64,000 bases of DNA from Anaerobacillus arseniciselenatis (GTDB lineage: Bacteria > Bacillota > Bacilli > Bacillales > Anaerobacillaceae), in assembly GCF_001865995.1 (NCBI RefSeq), contig NZ_MLQQ01000013.1:60459-124458 (forward strand), read 5' to 3'. Position 1 is the stretch's first letter. Each line of letters opens with the position of its first letter. Below the pieces are notes generated by a model. The model saw nothing but the letters and a program-made list of their open reading frames with translations. It was not told the origin of the DNA and made no database searches. The translations under genes were made by a program, and so were the position numbers. Shown one piece after another: positions 43,248-52,331 of the stretch.

Positions 43248-45116
43248 ATGAAAATCACAGAATTATTAACTGCAGAGACGATAGAACTAAATTTGCAATC
43301 GACTTCCAAAGACGCTGTTATTGATGAGCTTATTAGAAAACTAGACAAAGCAGGTAAGCTTAGTGATACTAATAAATTTAAAGAAGCGATTTTAGCACGT
43401 GAAGCACAAAGTACGACTGGAATTGGCGAAGGGATTGCCATTCCACATGCCAAAACAAGTGCAGTAAAAACCCCAGCGATTGTTTTTGGTCGCTCAAAAG
43501 CAGGCCTAAATTATGAATCTCTTGATGGACAACCTGCGCATTTATTTTTCATGATTGCTGCAAGTGAAGGAGCGAACAACGCTCATTTACAAACATTATC
43601 ACGACTTTCAAGCTTTTTAATGGATATGAATTTCCGTAAAAAATTAGAAACGGCTACATCCATTGATGAAGTAATTTCAGCGATTAATGAAAAAGAAGCT
43701 GAGGAAAATGAAGAAAAAGAGCAAACTATCTCAACAAAAGGGAAAATTTTAGCTGTTACGGCTTGTCCAACGGGGATTGCTCACACATTTATGGCGGCTG
43801 ACTCGTTGAAAGCGAAAGCAAAAGAATTAGGATTTGATATTAAAGTCGAAACGAATGGTTCGAGCGGCGTTGAAAATGAACTGAAAGCTTCGGAAATTAA
43901 AGAGGCAGTAGCGATTATAGTAGCCGCAGATACGGCCGTAGAGATGGATCGTTTTGATGGAAAACATGTGATCCAAGTTCCTGTTGCGGACGGAATTCGT
44001 AAGACAGAAGAACTAATTAATAAAGCAGGTAAACAAGAAGCACCAGTTTATAAAGCTACTGGATCAAGTAGCAAAAAAGAAGAATCAGGAAGCAAAGGAA
44101 AGTCAGGTTTTTATAAACACATTATGAGCGGTGTATCAAACATGCTTCCGTTCGTTGTTGGTGGCGGTATTTTAATCGCACTATCATTTATTTTCGGTAT
44201 TGAAGCGTTCGACCCTGATCATCCAAGTTACCACCCGATCGCAGAAGCGTTAATGACCATTGGTGGCGGTAATGCATTTGGCTTAATGATCCCAGTATTA
44301 GCTGGTTTTATTGCGATGAGTATTGCGAACCGTCCAGGTTTTGCCCCAGGTATGGTCGGTGGACTTATGGCCGCTAGTGGTGAAGCGGGATTTCTGGGTG
44401 GTTTAATTGCTGGTTTCTTAGCAGGTTATGTTGTATTAGGTTTAAGAAAAGCATTTAGTGGACTTCCAAAGTCGCTAGAAGGTATAAAGCCTGTTTTACT
44501 TTATCCGGTATTTGGGATTTTGATTACTGGTATTGTAATGTTATTCATCATTATTGAGCCTGTTGTTGCATTAAATACAGGCATGGAAAATTGGTTAGGT
44601 AGCATGGGTACAGGGAACTTATTATTCCTTGGATTAATTTTAGGCGGAATGATGGCGATTGATATGGGTGGACCGATCAATAAAGCAGCATTTACATTCG
44701 GTATTGCAATGATTGATGCTGGGAACTTAGCTCCACACGCAGCGGTTATGGCTGGTGGAATGGTACCACCACTAGGAATTGCTTTAGCAACTACATTCTT
44801 TAAGCAGAAGTTTACGAAAGCAGAAAAAGAAGCAGGGAAAACAAACTATATTATGGGTGCATCGTTTATTACCGAAGGTGCGATTCCATTCGCAGCCGCA
44901 GACCCAGGACGTGTTATACCTTCGATCGTTGTCGGTTCAGCAGTCGCTGGAGCATTAACAATGATGTTTGGTATCGGTTTACCTGCTCCACACGGTGGTA
45001 TGTTCGTTATCCCGTTAGTCAATGGTAACCCGTTAATGTATATCGTAGCGATCTTAATTGGTGCAGCGGTTACCGCTCTCATGTTAGGTTTCTGGAAAAA
45101 AGACGCAAAAGAATAA
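43248..45116 (+). CDS. fruA: Fructose-specific PTS enzyme IIABC
   Basis: A 622-residue fused permease that imports fructose as fructose 1-phosphate. The EIIA domain (about 1-145) has His67 in 'GIAIPHAKTSAV'. The EIIB domain (about 164-262) has Cys173 in 'ILAVTACPTGIAHTFMAADS'. The EIIC membrane domain (about 290-615) has 'VGGGILIALSFIFG' and 'GAIPFAAADPGRVIPS'. GAGGAGGG before the ATG. It receives phosphate from HPr; a gene for HPr follows at 45323. Confidence 0.96.
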   Translation: MKITELLTAETIELNLQSTSKDAVIDELIRKLDKAGKLSDTNKFKEAILAREAQSTTGIGEGIAIPHAKTSAVKTPAIVFGRSKAGLNYESLDGQPAHLFFMIAASEGANNAHLQTLSRLSSFLMDMNFRKKLETATSIDEVISAINEKEAEENEEKEQTISTKGKILAVTACPTGIAHTFMAADSLKAKAKELGFDIKVETNGSSGVENELKASEIKEAVAIIVAADTAVEMDRFDGKHVIQVPVADGIRKTEELINKAGKQEAPVYKATGSSSKKEESGSKGKSGFYKHIMSGVSNMLPFVVGGGILIALSFIFGIEAFDPDHPSYHPIAEALMTIGGGNAFGLMIPVLAGFIAMSIANRPGFAPGMVGGLMAASGEAGFLGGLIAGFLAGYVVLGLRKAFSGLPKSLEGIKPVLLYPVFGILITGIVMLFIIIEPVVALNTGMENWLGSMGTGNLLFLGLILGGMMAIDMGGPINKAAFTFGIAMIDAGNLAPHAAVMAGGMVPPLGIALATTFFKQKFTKAEKEAGKTNYIMGASFITEGAIPFAAADPGRVIPSIVVGSAVAGALTMMFGIGLPAPHGGMFVIPLVNGNPLMYIVAILIGAAVTALMLGFWKKDAKE

Positions 45117-45144
45117 TATTCTTTAAAAGCGACCGACATTTCAA

Positions 45145-45270
45145 TCAATTTGGTGATGAGTCCCTGCATGAGCGTTTCGAATGAAAAAAGGCGAATGATT
45201 TCGTGAACGAGCCTCTGAGATTCGTTAGAATGTCACAGCGAAGTGAAGGAAATGATTCGACTTTTCCATA
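45145..45270. repeat. Dispersed hairpin repeat, copy E1
   Basis: GAAAAAAGGCGAATGATTTCGTGAACGAG..., CTGAGATTCGTTAGAA and GTGAAGGAAATGATTCG form an imperfect long hairpin (GAATGATTTC / GAAATGATTC). Related sequence at 63845-63965 shares TCTGAGATTCGT, AAGTGA and the flanking GGTGATG blocks. Confidence 0.6.
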
Positions 45271-45322
45271 TTAAGTGGTGCTTGTGGATTTTGTATAAAA
45301 AAATTTTTTAGGAGTGTATTTC

Positions 45323-45586
45323 ATGTTAGAAAAAACATTTAAAATTACCGCAGAAGCAGGTCTTCACGCAAGACCTGCGACACAAATAGTGAACAAAGCA
45401 ACTCAATTTGATGCTGAAAGTTTATTAACGTATAACGAAAAATCTGTCAATTTAAAATCAATTATGGGCGTGATGTCTTTAGGTATAGCTCAAGGAGCAG
45501 AAATCACGATCTCAAGTGAAGGTACAGATGCCGAGGCTGCAATGCAAGCGATTGAGGAAGTTATTAAAGGTGGTTTAGGGGAGTAA
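45323..45586 (+). CDS. HPr-like phosphocarrier protein
   Basis: An 87-residue HPr. His15 in 'AGLHARPAT' is the PEP-dependent phosphorylation site, and Ser46 in 'NLKSIMGVMSLG' is the HPr kinase site that makes it a CcpA co-repressor. Keeping His15 separates it from Crh. ATG 45323 is preferred over GTG 45314 because AGGAG lies just upstream. In Bacillus, ptsH sits with ptsI. Here it follows fruA with no ptsI, so it is either a fructose-dedicated HPr or a displaced ptsH. Confidence 0.92.
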   Translation: MLEKTFKITAEAGLHARPATQIVNKATQFDAESLLTYNEKSVNLKSIMGVMSLGIAQGAEITISSEGTDAEAAMQAIEEVIKGGLGE

Positions 45587-45638
45587 TAAAAAAACTGTGA
45601 ATGGTTAAAAGCTAAGGAGATGTTCCTTCATAAATGAT

Positions 45639-45681
45639 AAAAACCTTACTAGTCAATTTTATTAGCTAGTAAGGTTTTTTA
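45639..45681 (+). terminator. Terminator after the HPr gene
   Basis: AAAACCTTACTAG pairs with CTAGTAAGGTTTT, ending in T6. Confidence 0.85.
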
Positions 45682-45728
45682 TGTAGTCCAAATCTGTGAT
45701 GGTGCAAAAAAAATTATAAATTAGTTCA

Positions 45729-45844
45729 ATGAATTTCATAATTCATTATTCTCGCCACTAAGATCAATATATAGTTGCGTCAAAACCGTTCGCAAACTAT
45801 ATATTGCGTGATGTGGCTCATTTTTGGTAATTATGAAATTCACT
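45729..45844. repeat. Palindromic MITE-like repeat, copy B2
   Basis: Inverted relative to B1: ATGAATTTCATAATTCATTA at the left, then the inner ATATAGTTGCGTCA and TTCGCAAACTATAT arms, and TAATTATGAAATTCAC at the right. Confidence 0.75.
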
Positions 45845-45850
45845 CAGTTG

Positions 45851-45927
45851 AGTGAATTTCATAATTAACTTACTTAATTTAGCGATATCAAACTATATGG
45901 CGATCCTATTGAATTATGAAATTCATT
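45851..45927. repeat. Short MITE-like repeat, copy B3
   Basis: It has the terminal repeats AGTGAATTTCATAATTA and GAATTATGAAATTCATT with a shorter, different interior. It abuts B2 and ends where the galE pseudogene begins. Confidence 0.6.
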
Positions 45928-45929
45928 AT

Positions 45930-46265
45930 GTTAATCAGCGGCCACTTATCGTGAAGCGAAAAATATCCCGATTTTAGAAACGGATCCAACGATTCCTACC
46001 AAACTATAATGGAAAACGAAATTGGCGGTTGAAAAAATGCTGAATGGGCGGCTGAGGCTCATGGAATTAAACACGTGATTTTGGGTTACTTTAATGTAGC
46101 TCGGGCTTATATGAACGGAGTTTTAGGAGAGGATCATTCTCCAGAGACGCATTTAATTCCAATTATTTTACAAGTTGCGCTCGGACAACGTGAGCCATTT
46201 CGATTTTCGGTGATGATTATGACACGGAAGATGGAACGTGTATTAGAGATTATATTCATGTGACA
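45930..46265 (+). pseudogene. galE pseudogene (UDP-glucose 4-epimerase remnant)
   Basis: Pieces in several frames match the intact galE at 35871: 'REAKNIPILETDPTIPT', 'WKTKLAVEKML', 'ILGYFNVARAYMNGVLGEDH', '[19 protein letters not shown]' and a final 'RDYIHVTE' in another frame. The N-terminal NAD domain is gone, apparently where the MITE-like copies stand. It lies directly upstream of galM, so a former galE-galM operon was broken here. Confidence 0.8.
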
Positions 46266-46312
46266 GAGGGTATTATTATTTTTAAAAACTTTTAAAGGAG
46301 AATATAGCTAAT

Positions 46313-47365
46313 ATGACAATTAAAAAAGAATTATTTTCAGAGTTGGACGATAAAAAGATTTATTCTTATACACTGAAAAATCAACAGGGGATGGAAGTGA
46401 CTTGTATAGATTATGGCTGTATTATTACAAGTATTTTTGTTCCGGATGCAAAAGGGAACCTTGAAAACGTTGTACTAGGGTTTAATGCATTAGAAGATTA
46501 TCAAAAGTACTCACCCTACTTTGGTGCCGTGTGTGGGCGTGTGGCAGGGCGTATTACGAGAGGACAGTTCGAACTTAACGGTAAGAAATATCAGTTAGCG
46601 ACAAATAATGGAAATCATCACTTACATGGTGGAGTGGAAGGTTTTGATAAATTAGTATGGAATTCAACGACAGTTGAAACTGATGATGAGTTAGCGGTTG
46701 TATTTTCTCGTTTAAGTAAAGACGGAGAAGAGGGTTATCCAGGTAATGTAGAAATGACAGTTAAATATACATTAACAAAAAATAATGAATTCATCATAAC
46801 TTATGAAGGTGAAACAGATGAAACCACGTTATTGAATGTTACGAATCATACGTACTTTAACTTAAGTGGCAATGCTAAGCGCGACATTTTAAATCATCGT
46901 TTAGAGCTAAAGAGTGACCAGTTTCTTGAATTAAATAACGGACTAGTTCCAACCGGTGAACAATTAACAGTCGAGGGCACTCCTTTCGATTTTCGAAAAG
47001 GGAGAAAGATCATTGATGGTACGACGTCAACACATCCACAAAATCAATTAGCCGGGGCTGGATATGATCATCCATTCCTTTTAAGTGAAAATAACCATAG
47101 TGAGATTGTTTTAGTTGATGATGAAAGCGGTCGTCGATTAATAATTGAAACAGATCAACCTTGTGTAGTCCTTTATACAGGAACCCAACTCCAAGATGAT
47201 TTTAAAATTGGCGATGTACAATCAAGAAAATATCTTGGTTTATGTTTAGAAACTCAAGGCGTTCCAGACGCTATTAATCATTCCCATTTTCCTTCAGTTG
47301 TTCTTGAAAAGGACCGAAAATATCATTCTCAAACAAAATATTCTTTTGGAATTATAGATAAATAA
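46313..47365 (+). CDS. galM: Aldose 1-epimerase (mutarotase)
   Basis: It interconverts the alpha and beta anomers of galactose, glucose or xylose. A 350-residue galactose-mutarotase fold protein: 'GFNALEDYQKYSPYFGAVCG', 'NGNHHLHGGVEGFDKLVW', the catalytic His in 'NVTNHTYFNLSG' and Glu in 'LCLETQGVPDAINH'. AAAGGAG ribosome site. Given the xylan genes around it, a role in xylose anomer supply is possible as well as galactose use. Confidence 0.93.
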   Translation: MTIKKELFSELDDKKIYSYTLKNQQGMEVTCIDYGCIITSIFVPDAKGNLENVVLGFNALEDYQKYSPYFGAVCGRVAGRITRGQFELNGKKYQLATNNGNHHLHGGVEGFDKLVWNSTTVETDDELAVVFSRLSKDGEEGYPGNVEMTVKYTLTKNNEFIITYEGETDETTLLNVTNHTYFNLSGNAKRDILNHRLELKSDQFLELNNGLVPTGEQLTVEGTPFDFRKGRKIIDGTTSTHPQNQLAGAGYDHPFLLSENNHSEIVLVDDESGRRLIIETDQPCVVLYTGTQLQDDFKIGDVQSRKYLGLCLETQGVPDAINHSHFPSVVLEKDRKYHSQTKYSFGIIDK

Positions 47366-47495
47366 TTTCACTTGTGTAATGAACGAAATATAATTAACAT
47401 TAGCCACTGACGAGGAATGAAAGTTCATGGAATTACCACTGTTTCCAAATGTGAATTTACCGGTTTGGTATTAAATCGAAAGGAGTTGAGTAATA

Positions 47496-48485
47496 ATGAC
47501 GAAGGTTCGCTGGGGAATTTTAAGTACTGCAAATATTGCTCAAAAAGCAATGATTCCAGCAATTGGGCGTTCGGAAAATGCAGAAGTTGTAGCGATTGCA
47601 AGTAGTAGTGGAAAAGCAAAAGAAGTTGCTGATGCTTTTAACATAAAAAAAACTTATCATACGTATGAACAAATGCTACGAGATGAAGAAATAGATGCAA
47701 TATACATACCACTTCCTAACCACTTACATAAGAAATGGACGATGGAAGCTGCAAAACATGGTAAGCATGTTTTATGTGAAAAACCAGCCTCTTTAACTGC
47801 TGAAGACACAAAGGAAATGATTGATTTTTGTAAAGTAAGAGGCGTTCATTTTATGGAAGCTTTTATGTATCAATTTCATCCTCAACATGACACGGTAAGG
47901 GCGATTATAGCTTCAGGTGAGATCGGCGAAGTGAAATTAATGCGTGCAAGCTTCTCATTTTTGCTTAACAAACCTAAAGGGAATATCCGGATGGACCGAA
48001 CCAAAGGCGGAGGAAGTATATATGATGTGGGCTGTTACAGTATCCATGTGATTCGTAACGTATTACAAGTAGAACCTACAGAAATATTTATTCATGCAAA
48101 TATTGATCAAGAACATCAAGTTGATACTTCAGCAGTTGGTTATTTAAAACTTGAAAATGGAGTAAGTGCTACTTTTGACAGCAGTTTTGAGATGGCGTTT
48201 AGAAATGAGTACGAAATTATTGGAACAAAAGGGCAAATTAAAGTTCCAAGAGCTTTTCGGCCAGATATTCATGGTGACCAAGGTATTGTCATCCTTCAAA
48301 CAGAAGATGGAACAAAAGAATTAAAAGTTGTTGGAGATGTTTATCGCATGCAAGTCGAGCGTTTTTCACAAGCTATTTTGGAAGAAGAAGATTTATCTTC
48401 TACATGGGAAAACAGTATTCGAAATATGAAAGTTATTGATGCTTGTTATAAAGCAATAGAAACCGGAAAAATAATTAATATATAA
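47496..48485 (+). CDS. Gfo/Idh/MocA-family NAD(P)-dependent oxidoreductase
   Basis: A 329-residue dehydrogenase. The Rossmann domain begins 'VRWGILSTANIAQKAMIPAI', then 'DAIYIPLPNHLHKKW', 'GKHVLCEKPASLTAEDT' with the conserved EKP Lys, and the C-terminal beta-sheet domain 'RTKGGGSIYDVGCYSIHVIR' with Asp and His of the usual catalytic region. Members act on sugars such as xylose or glucose derivatives. AAAGGAG upstream. It may use xylose as substrate (xylose dehydrogenase-like), an inference from context. Confidence 0.88.
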   Translation: MTKVRWGILSTANIAQKAMIPAIGRSENAEVVAIASSSGKAKEVADAFNIKKTYHTYEQMLRDEEIDAIYIPLPNHLHKKWTMEAAKHGKHVLCEKPASLTAEDTKEMIDFCKVRGVHFMEAFMYQFHPQHDTVRAIIASGEIGEVKLMRASFSFLLNKPKGNIRMDRTKGGGSIYDVGCYSIHVIRNVLQVEPTEIFIHANIDQEHQVDTSAVGYLKLENGVSATFDSSFEMAFRNEYEIIGTKGQIKVPRAFRPDIHGDQGIVILQTEDGTKELKVVGDVYRMQVERFSQAILEEEDLSSTWENSIRNMKVIDACYKAIETGKIINI

Positions 48486-48542
48486 CTGAGTAACGTGAAA
48501 AAATAAAAGATACTAAATGTCAAAAGTTTAAAAGGAGAAGAA

Positions 48543-50024
48543 ATGAAGCATGAAAATGGAACATCAACAGAAGCAGGATGGAACTTAGACAATAGCTATG
48601 CACGTCTGCCGAAAGCATTTTTCACTAGCATTAAGCCCGCTCCAGTGCACTCACCTAAATTAATTGTTTTCAATGAATCGTTAGCGTCCTCCTTAGGGTT
48701 TGACGCTCAAGCGCTAAAAAGTGAAGAGGGCGTAGAGGTGTTTGCTGGAAATCAACTTCCTGAAGGCTCTCATCCTCTTGCCCAAGCTTATGCGGGGCAC
48801 CAGTTTGGACATTTTACGATGTTAGGTGATGGTCGAGCGATACTGCTTGGTGAGCAGATTACTCCTGAAGGAGACCGGTTTGATATTCAACTGAAAGGTT
48901 CAGGGCGAACGCCTTATTCTCGTGGTGGTGATGGTCGCGCGACACTAGGGCCAATGTTACGGGAACACATCATTAGTGAAGCGATGCATGCACTTGGGAT
49001 TGCTACTACTCGGAGCCTTGCAGTAGTAATAACAGGTGAAGGGGTGCTTCGTGAAACCGAACTACCAGGAGCAATTTTAACGCGTGTTGCCTCGAGCCAT
49101 ATCCGCGTCGGTACTTTTCAATACGTGGCTAAATGGGGAAGTGAAGAAGAGCTTCGGTCTTTGGCTGATTATACGTTGCAAAGGCATTTCCCTGACGCCG
49201 ACACCAGTGGGAACCCGTATTTAGTGTTACTTCAGGAAGTGATGAAACGTCAGGCGGTGTTAATTGCTAAATGGCAACTCGTCGGTTTCATTCACGGGGT
49301 GATGAATACCGATAATATGGCTCTTTGTGGAGAAACGATTGATTATGGTCCATGTGCGTTTATGGATACGTATGATCCTGAAACGGTGTTTAGTTCGATT
49401 GATCGTCAAGGTCGTTATGCTTACAGTAATCAACCTTATATTGCAGCCTGGAATCTTGCAAGATTAGCGGAAACGTTGTTGCCACTTCTCGATAACGATA
49501 AAGAAGAAGCGATTAAAATTGCTGAAAAAGAACTTTCTAATTTTACAGAGTTATATCGGTGCAACTGGATTAACGGAATGCGAGCAAAACTAGGAATATT
49601 TAATGAAGAACAGCAAGATGAAGATCTAATTGAAGAGCTCTTTACGATGATGCAAAAATATCGTGCAGACTTCACGAATACATTTCGCGCATTAACGTTT
49701 GATACGCTTGAAGATACGTCTCTACATGGTTACGATGATTTTGATCAGTGGTATAAGCGTTGGCAGGAAAGGTTAGAGAGACAGCAAGAAACGAAGGAAA
49801 CCTCACGCGAGTTAATGCAAAAGTCAAATCCAGCAGTCATTCCGCGTAACCACCGCGTAGAAGAAGCACTAGATGCAGCGGTAGAAAAAGGAGATTATAG
49901 CTTGATGGAGCGACTTCTTGAGGTGCTCTCAAAACCATTCGCACATTCTCCGGAACAAGGCGCTGATTATTTTGCACAGCCTTCGCAATCGAAACAGCCA
50001 TATCGTACGTTTTGTGGGACGTGA
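48543..50024 (+). CDS. selO: SelO-type protein AMPylase (YdiU family)
   Basis: A 493-residue pseudokinase-fold enzyme that transfers AMP from ATP to protein Ser/Thr/Tyr. Visible are '[20 protein letters not shown]', '[20 protein letters not shown]', '[17 protein letters not shown]', '[20 protein letters not shown]' and the conserved C-terminal 'YRTFCGT' with the redox Cys. The C-terminus is therefore complete, although a dispersed repeat begins at the stop codon. AAAGGAG ribosome site. Confidence 0.93.
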   Translation: MKHENGTSTEAGWNLDNSYARLPKAFFTSIKPAPVHSPKLIVFNESLASSLGFDAQALKSEEGVEVFAGNQLPEGSHPLAQAYAGHQFGHFTMLGDGRAILLGEQITPEGDRFDIQLKGSGRTPYSRGGDGRATLGPMLREHIISEAMHALGIATTRSLAVVITGEGVLRETELPGAILTRVASSHIRVGTFQYVAKWGSEEELRSLADYTLQRHFPDADTSGNPYLVLLQEVMKRQAVLIAKWQLVGFIHGVMNTDNMALCGETIDYGPCAFMDTYDPETVFSSIDRQGRYAYSNQPYIAAWNLARLAETLLPLLDNDKEEAIKIAEKELSNFTELYRCNWINGMRAKLGIFNEEQQDEDLIEELFTMMQKYRADFTNTFRALTFDTLEDTSLHGYDDFDQWYKRWQERLERQQETKETSRELMQKSNPAVIPRNHRVEEALDAAVEKGDYSLMERLLEVLSKPFAHSPEQGADYFAQPSQSKQPYRTFCGT

Positions 50025-50152
50025 TCCTTAAATGGTTTAAGGGTTATAGACCACCAGCTCAACGCGTAGCGTAGGTGGGAACTTTTAACAGGTGGAGTCG
50101 AGACACCATCTGATTTCTCGATGTTTCAGGTTGTTGTAACGAGTTCGCTAAA
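50021..50152. repeat. 130-bp dispersed repeat, copy D2
   Basis: It is closely similar to 39484-39612 (ATCCTTAAATGGTTTAAGGG, CAACGCGTAGCGTAGGTGGG, TTTCTCGATGTTTCAGG). It overlaps the selO stop codon, just as D1 abuts the stop of the CitMHS gene. Confidence 0.75.
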
Positions 50153-50157
50153 ACAGA

Positions 50158-50283
50158 ATAAGAGGCTGTTCCCATAAGAAAGTGTCAGACACAGTTATGC
50201 ACCAAATATAGATAGATAAATTAATCCGTCAATATTTAGTAAGTGCTACATGCTGTCAGAAACTTATGGGACAGCCTTTTTTT
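50158..50283. repeat. Long dispersed hairpin, copy C5
   Basis: AGAGGCTGTTCCCATAAGAA...GTGTCAGACAC pairs with GCTGTCAGAAACTTATGGGA...CAGCCTTTT, with inner CCAAATATAG and CAATATTTAG arms. T7 follows, so it also terminates selO. Confidence 0.75.
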
Positions 50284-50363
50284 GTTGGAAAAGGAATGTA
50301 TAAGTATTATTGTGTATAGCCAGGAGAGACGTTGCTATAATACACTAGGAACTATTTGCCTTA

Positions 50364-50377
50364 ATGAAAGCGCTATA
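50364..50377. promoter_or_regulatory. Candidate cre site before the YesM/YesN genes
   Basis: TGAAAGCGCTATAT matches 12 of 14 cre positions. It lies 190 bp upstream of the kinase gene and would place xylan sensing under CcpA. Confidence 0.4.
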
Positions 50378-50433
50378 TTCTTTTTAGTAGTTTTGTTATT
50401 ATATAATAATATCATTTTATTCTTTCTAAATTT

Positions 50434-50545
50434 AATGAATTTCATCATATTTTTGCCATTAAGGAACTATAGGTAGTTGCGTTAAAGCGTTCGTCGCTAC
50501 ATATAGTTTAGTTCCTCTCAACTTAGGTAATTTTGAAATTCGCTC
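50434..50545. repeat. Palindromic MITE-like repeat, copy B4 (degenerate)
   Basis: AATGAATTTCATCATATTTT at the left and TAATTTTGAAATTCG at the right flank TAGTTGCGTTAAAGCGTTCG and ACATATAGTTTAG. It is the most worn of the five copies. Confidence 0.55.
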
Positions 50546-50567
50546 ATTAAGAAAGGTTGTTACTCAC

Positions 50568-52331
50568 ATGAACTTTTTACTAGGTAAGTATAATACACTC
50601 CGAAATCAAATTTTAATTGTTTATTTGTTTGTAATGTTTATCACCCTCATTGTCGTCGGGACGATTACTTACAGTATCGTTTTAAATTTGATTACAGATA
50701 AATCCGAAGGCCAAATGCGACAAACGGCAGTTGAAGCTAGCGGAAGAATCGATTCGCTATATGAACAAATCAACAATTTAAGTGTTCAAGTGGCGACAAA
50801 TTCGAAGTTACAACAATATTTGCTTGATGATCTTACTGGGCAAACACCAAGCTTTAGCGAGCGTCAATCATTAATGGAAGAAGTGAATAGGTTTCTAATT
50901 TATTCTAATGCCATCGCATCATTTGAACTTTATACGAAAGACTTTAATAAAGTAATCCCGTTGGATGAAGGGCTGGTGACCGATCGTATTGAAAGAAAGT
51001 GGTTGATTGAAGCGAACGTTGCTAATGGTGGGCTCGTTTGGATCGGTGAAGACCCAAAAGACCCTGAATATTTTTTAGCAATTCGACAAGTGAACTTAAT
51101 TGATCATTCATTCGGAAACGGAGGATATCTACTAATTCAAGTCAATCCTAATTATTTTCAACTTATGGATTCACAAAATTCAGTACCGGGTGAGGAATAC
51201 ACAATTTTATTAGACAAAAATAATGAACCGATTATCTCAAATTACATCGGGGATTTCGAACAATTATTTGAAAAAAATGAAGGCGTTATACCGATTGATG
51301 GAAACGACTATATGTACGTGAGACAAAATTCCAATTATACAGGTTGGACGTTAGTTTTATTAACACCTGTGAAAACTTTGATGGAAGGTGTACCTATTTT
51401 AAGGACTGCAACCATACTGGCCGGCCTTTTTGGCTTTATTTTATTTGTAATTTTGTCGTATTTTCTTTCGACAATGATTACACGACCGATCTTTAAGTTG
51501 ACAAGGACAATGAAAAATAGAGGCGAAGGGGAGCTCGTTGTTAATACAGATGTCCCTTCAACCATTGAAATCAACGAGTTAAATACGACTTATAATGAGA
51601 TGGTTGAGGAAATCAACCATTTAATTCAAGAGGTGTATGAAAAGGAATTAAGCCGAAACAGGACAGAGTTAAAAGCTTTACAATCACAAATCAATCCTCA
51701 TTTTCTTTTTAATACATTAAATGCTATATATTGGTCATTAGATGAAAAAGGTGATGATCAGTTAGCTGATCTCATTGTGGCAATGTCTGAGTTATTTCGT
51801 TATACGATCGATAAAAATAATAGCGAAGAGTGGGTAACGGTTAAGCAAGAACTTAATCATGTTGAACAATATATGCAAATTATGAAATTTAGATTAGAGA
51901 ATATTAGTTGGGAAATTCAAGTATCAAAACAGTATGGAAATATAAAAATACCGAAATTATTAATTCAACCTTTAGTTGAAAATGCGATTATTCATGGAAT
52001 TAGTAATAAAATTGGACAAGGGAGAATCTCAGTTACAATTAAAAAGTCGTCTACCGAAAATTATTTAATATGTGAAGTGAGAGACAACGGTAAAGGCATA
52101 GACAAAGAGACAGTCAAGTTAATAAATAATCAATTAAAAACAGGCGAGACAATCATTAAGAGTAGAAACGGCATTGGCGTCGTAAATGTCGATCAAAGGT
52201 TAAAGCTTTATTATCCAAATACTAGTGCTGGTCTAATAATTAGTAGTGAAGTAAATAAAGGAACGTGTTGTCAGTTCAAAATACCATTAAAGTGGGAGGG
52301 CAATGATGGGGAAGAAAATATTAATCGTTGA
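50568..52331 (+). CDS. Sensor histidine kinase, YesM family
   Basis: A 587-residue membrane sensor. Two transmembrane helices (about 16-36 and 281-302) flank a large extracytoplasmic dCache-like domain, followed by HAMP ('STMITRPIFKLTRTMKNRGE'), the His_kinase motif 'ALQSQINPHFLFNTLNAIYW' (phosphorylated His in NPHFLFN) and HATPase_c ('LVENAIIHGI', 'VRDNGKGID', 'GIGVVNVDQRL'). YesM-type kinases sense plant polysaccharide fragments. It overlaps the regulator gene by 29 bp, and an oligosaccharide importer and xylosidase follow. Confidence 0.93.
   Translation: MNFLLGKYNTLRNQILIVYLFVMFITLIVVGTITYSIVLNLITDKSEGQMRQTAVEASGRIDSLYEQINNLSVQVATNSKLQQYLLDDLTGQTPSFSERQSLMEEVNRFLIYSNAIASFELYTKDFNKVIPLDEGLVTDRIERKWLIEANVANGGLVWIGEDPKDPEYFLAIRQVNLIDHSFGNGGYLLIQVNPNYFQLMDSQNSVPGEEYTILLDKNNEPIISNYIGDFEQLFEKNEGVIPIDGNDYMYVRQNSNYTGWTLVLLTPVKTLMEGVPILRTATILAGLFGFILFVILSYFLSTMITRPIFKLTRTMKNRGEGELVVNTDVPSTIEINELNTTYNEMVEEINHLIQEVYEKELSRNRTELKALQSQINPHFLFNTLNAIYWSLDEKGDDQLADLIVAMSELFRYTIDKNNSEEWVTVKQELNHVEQYMQIMKFRLENISWEIQVSKQYGNIKIPKLLIQPLVENAIIHGISNKIGQGRISVTIKKSSTENYLICEVRDNGKGIDKETVKLINNQLKTGETIIKSRNGIGVVNVDQRLKLYYPNTSAGLIISSEVNKGTCCQFKIPLKWEGNDGEENINR

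Noticed and set aside
49980..50024. selO looked truncated by the adjacent repeat
   Set aside because: The protein ends in the conserved 'YRTFCGT' of SelO, so the C-terminus is complete.
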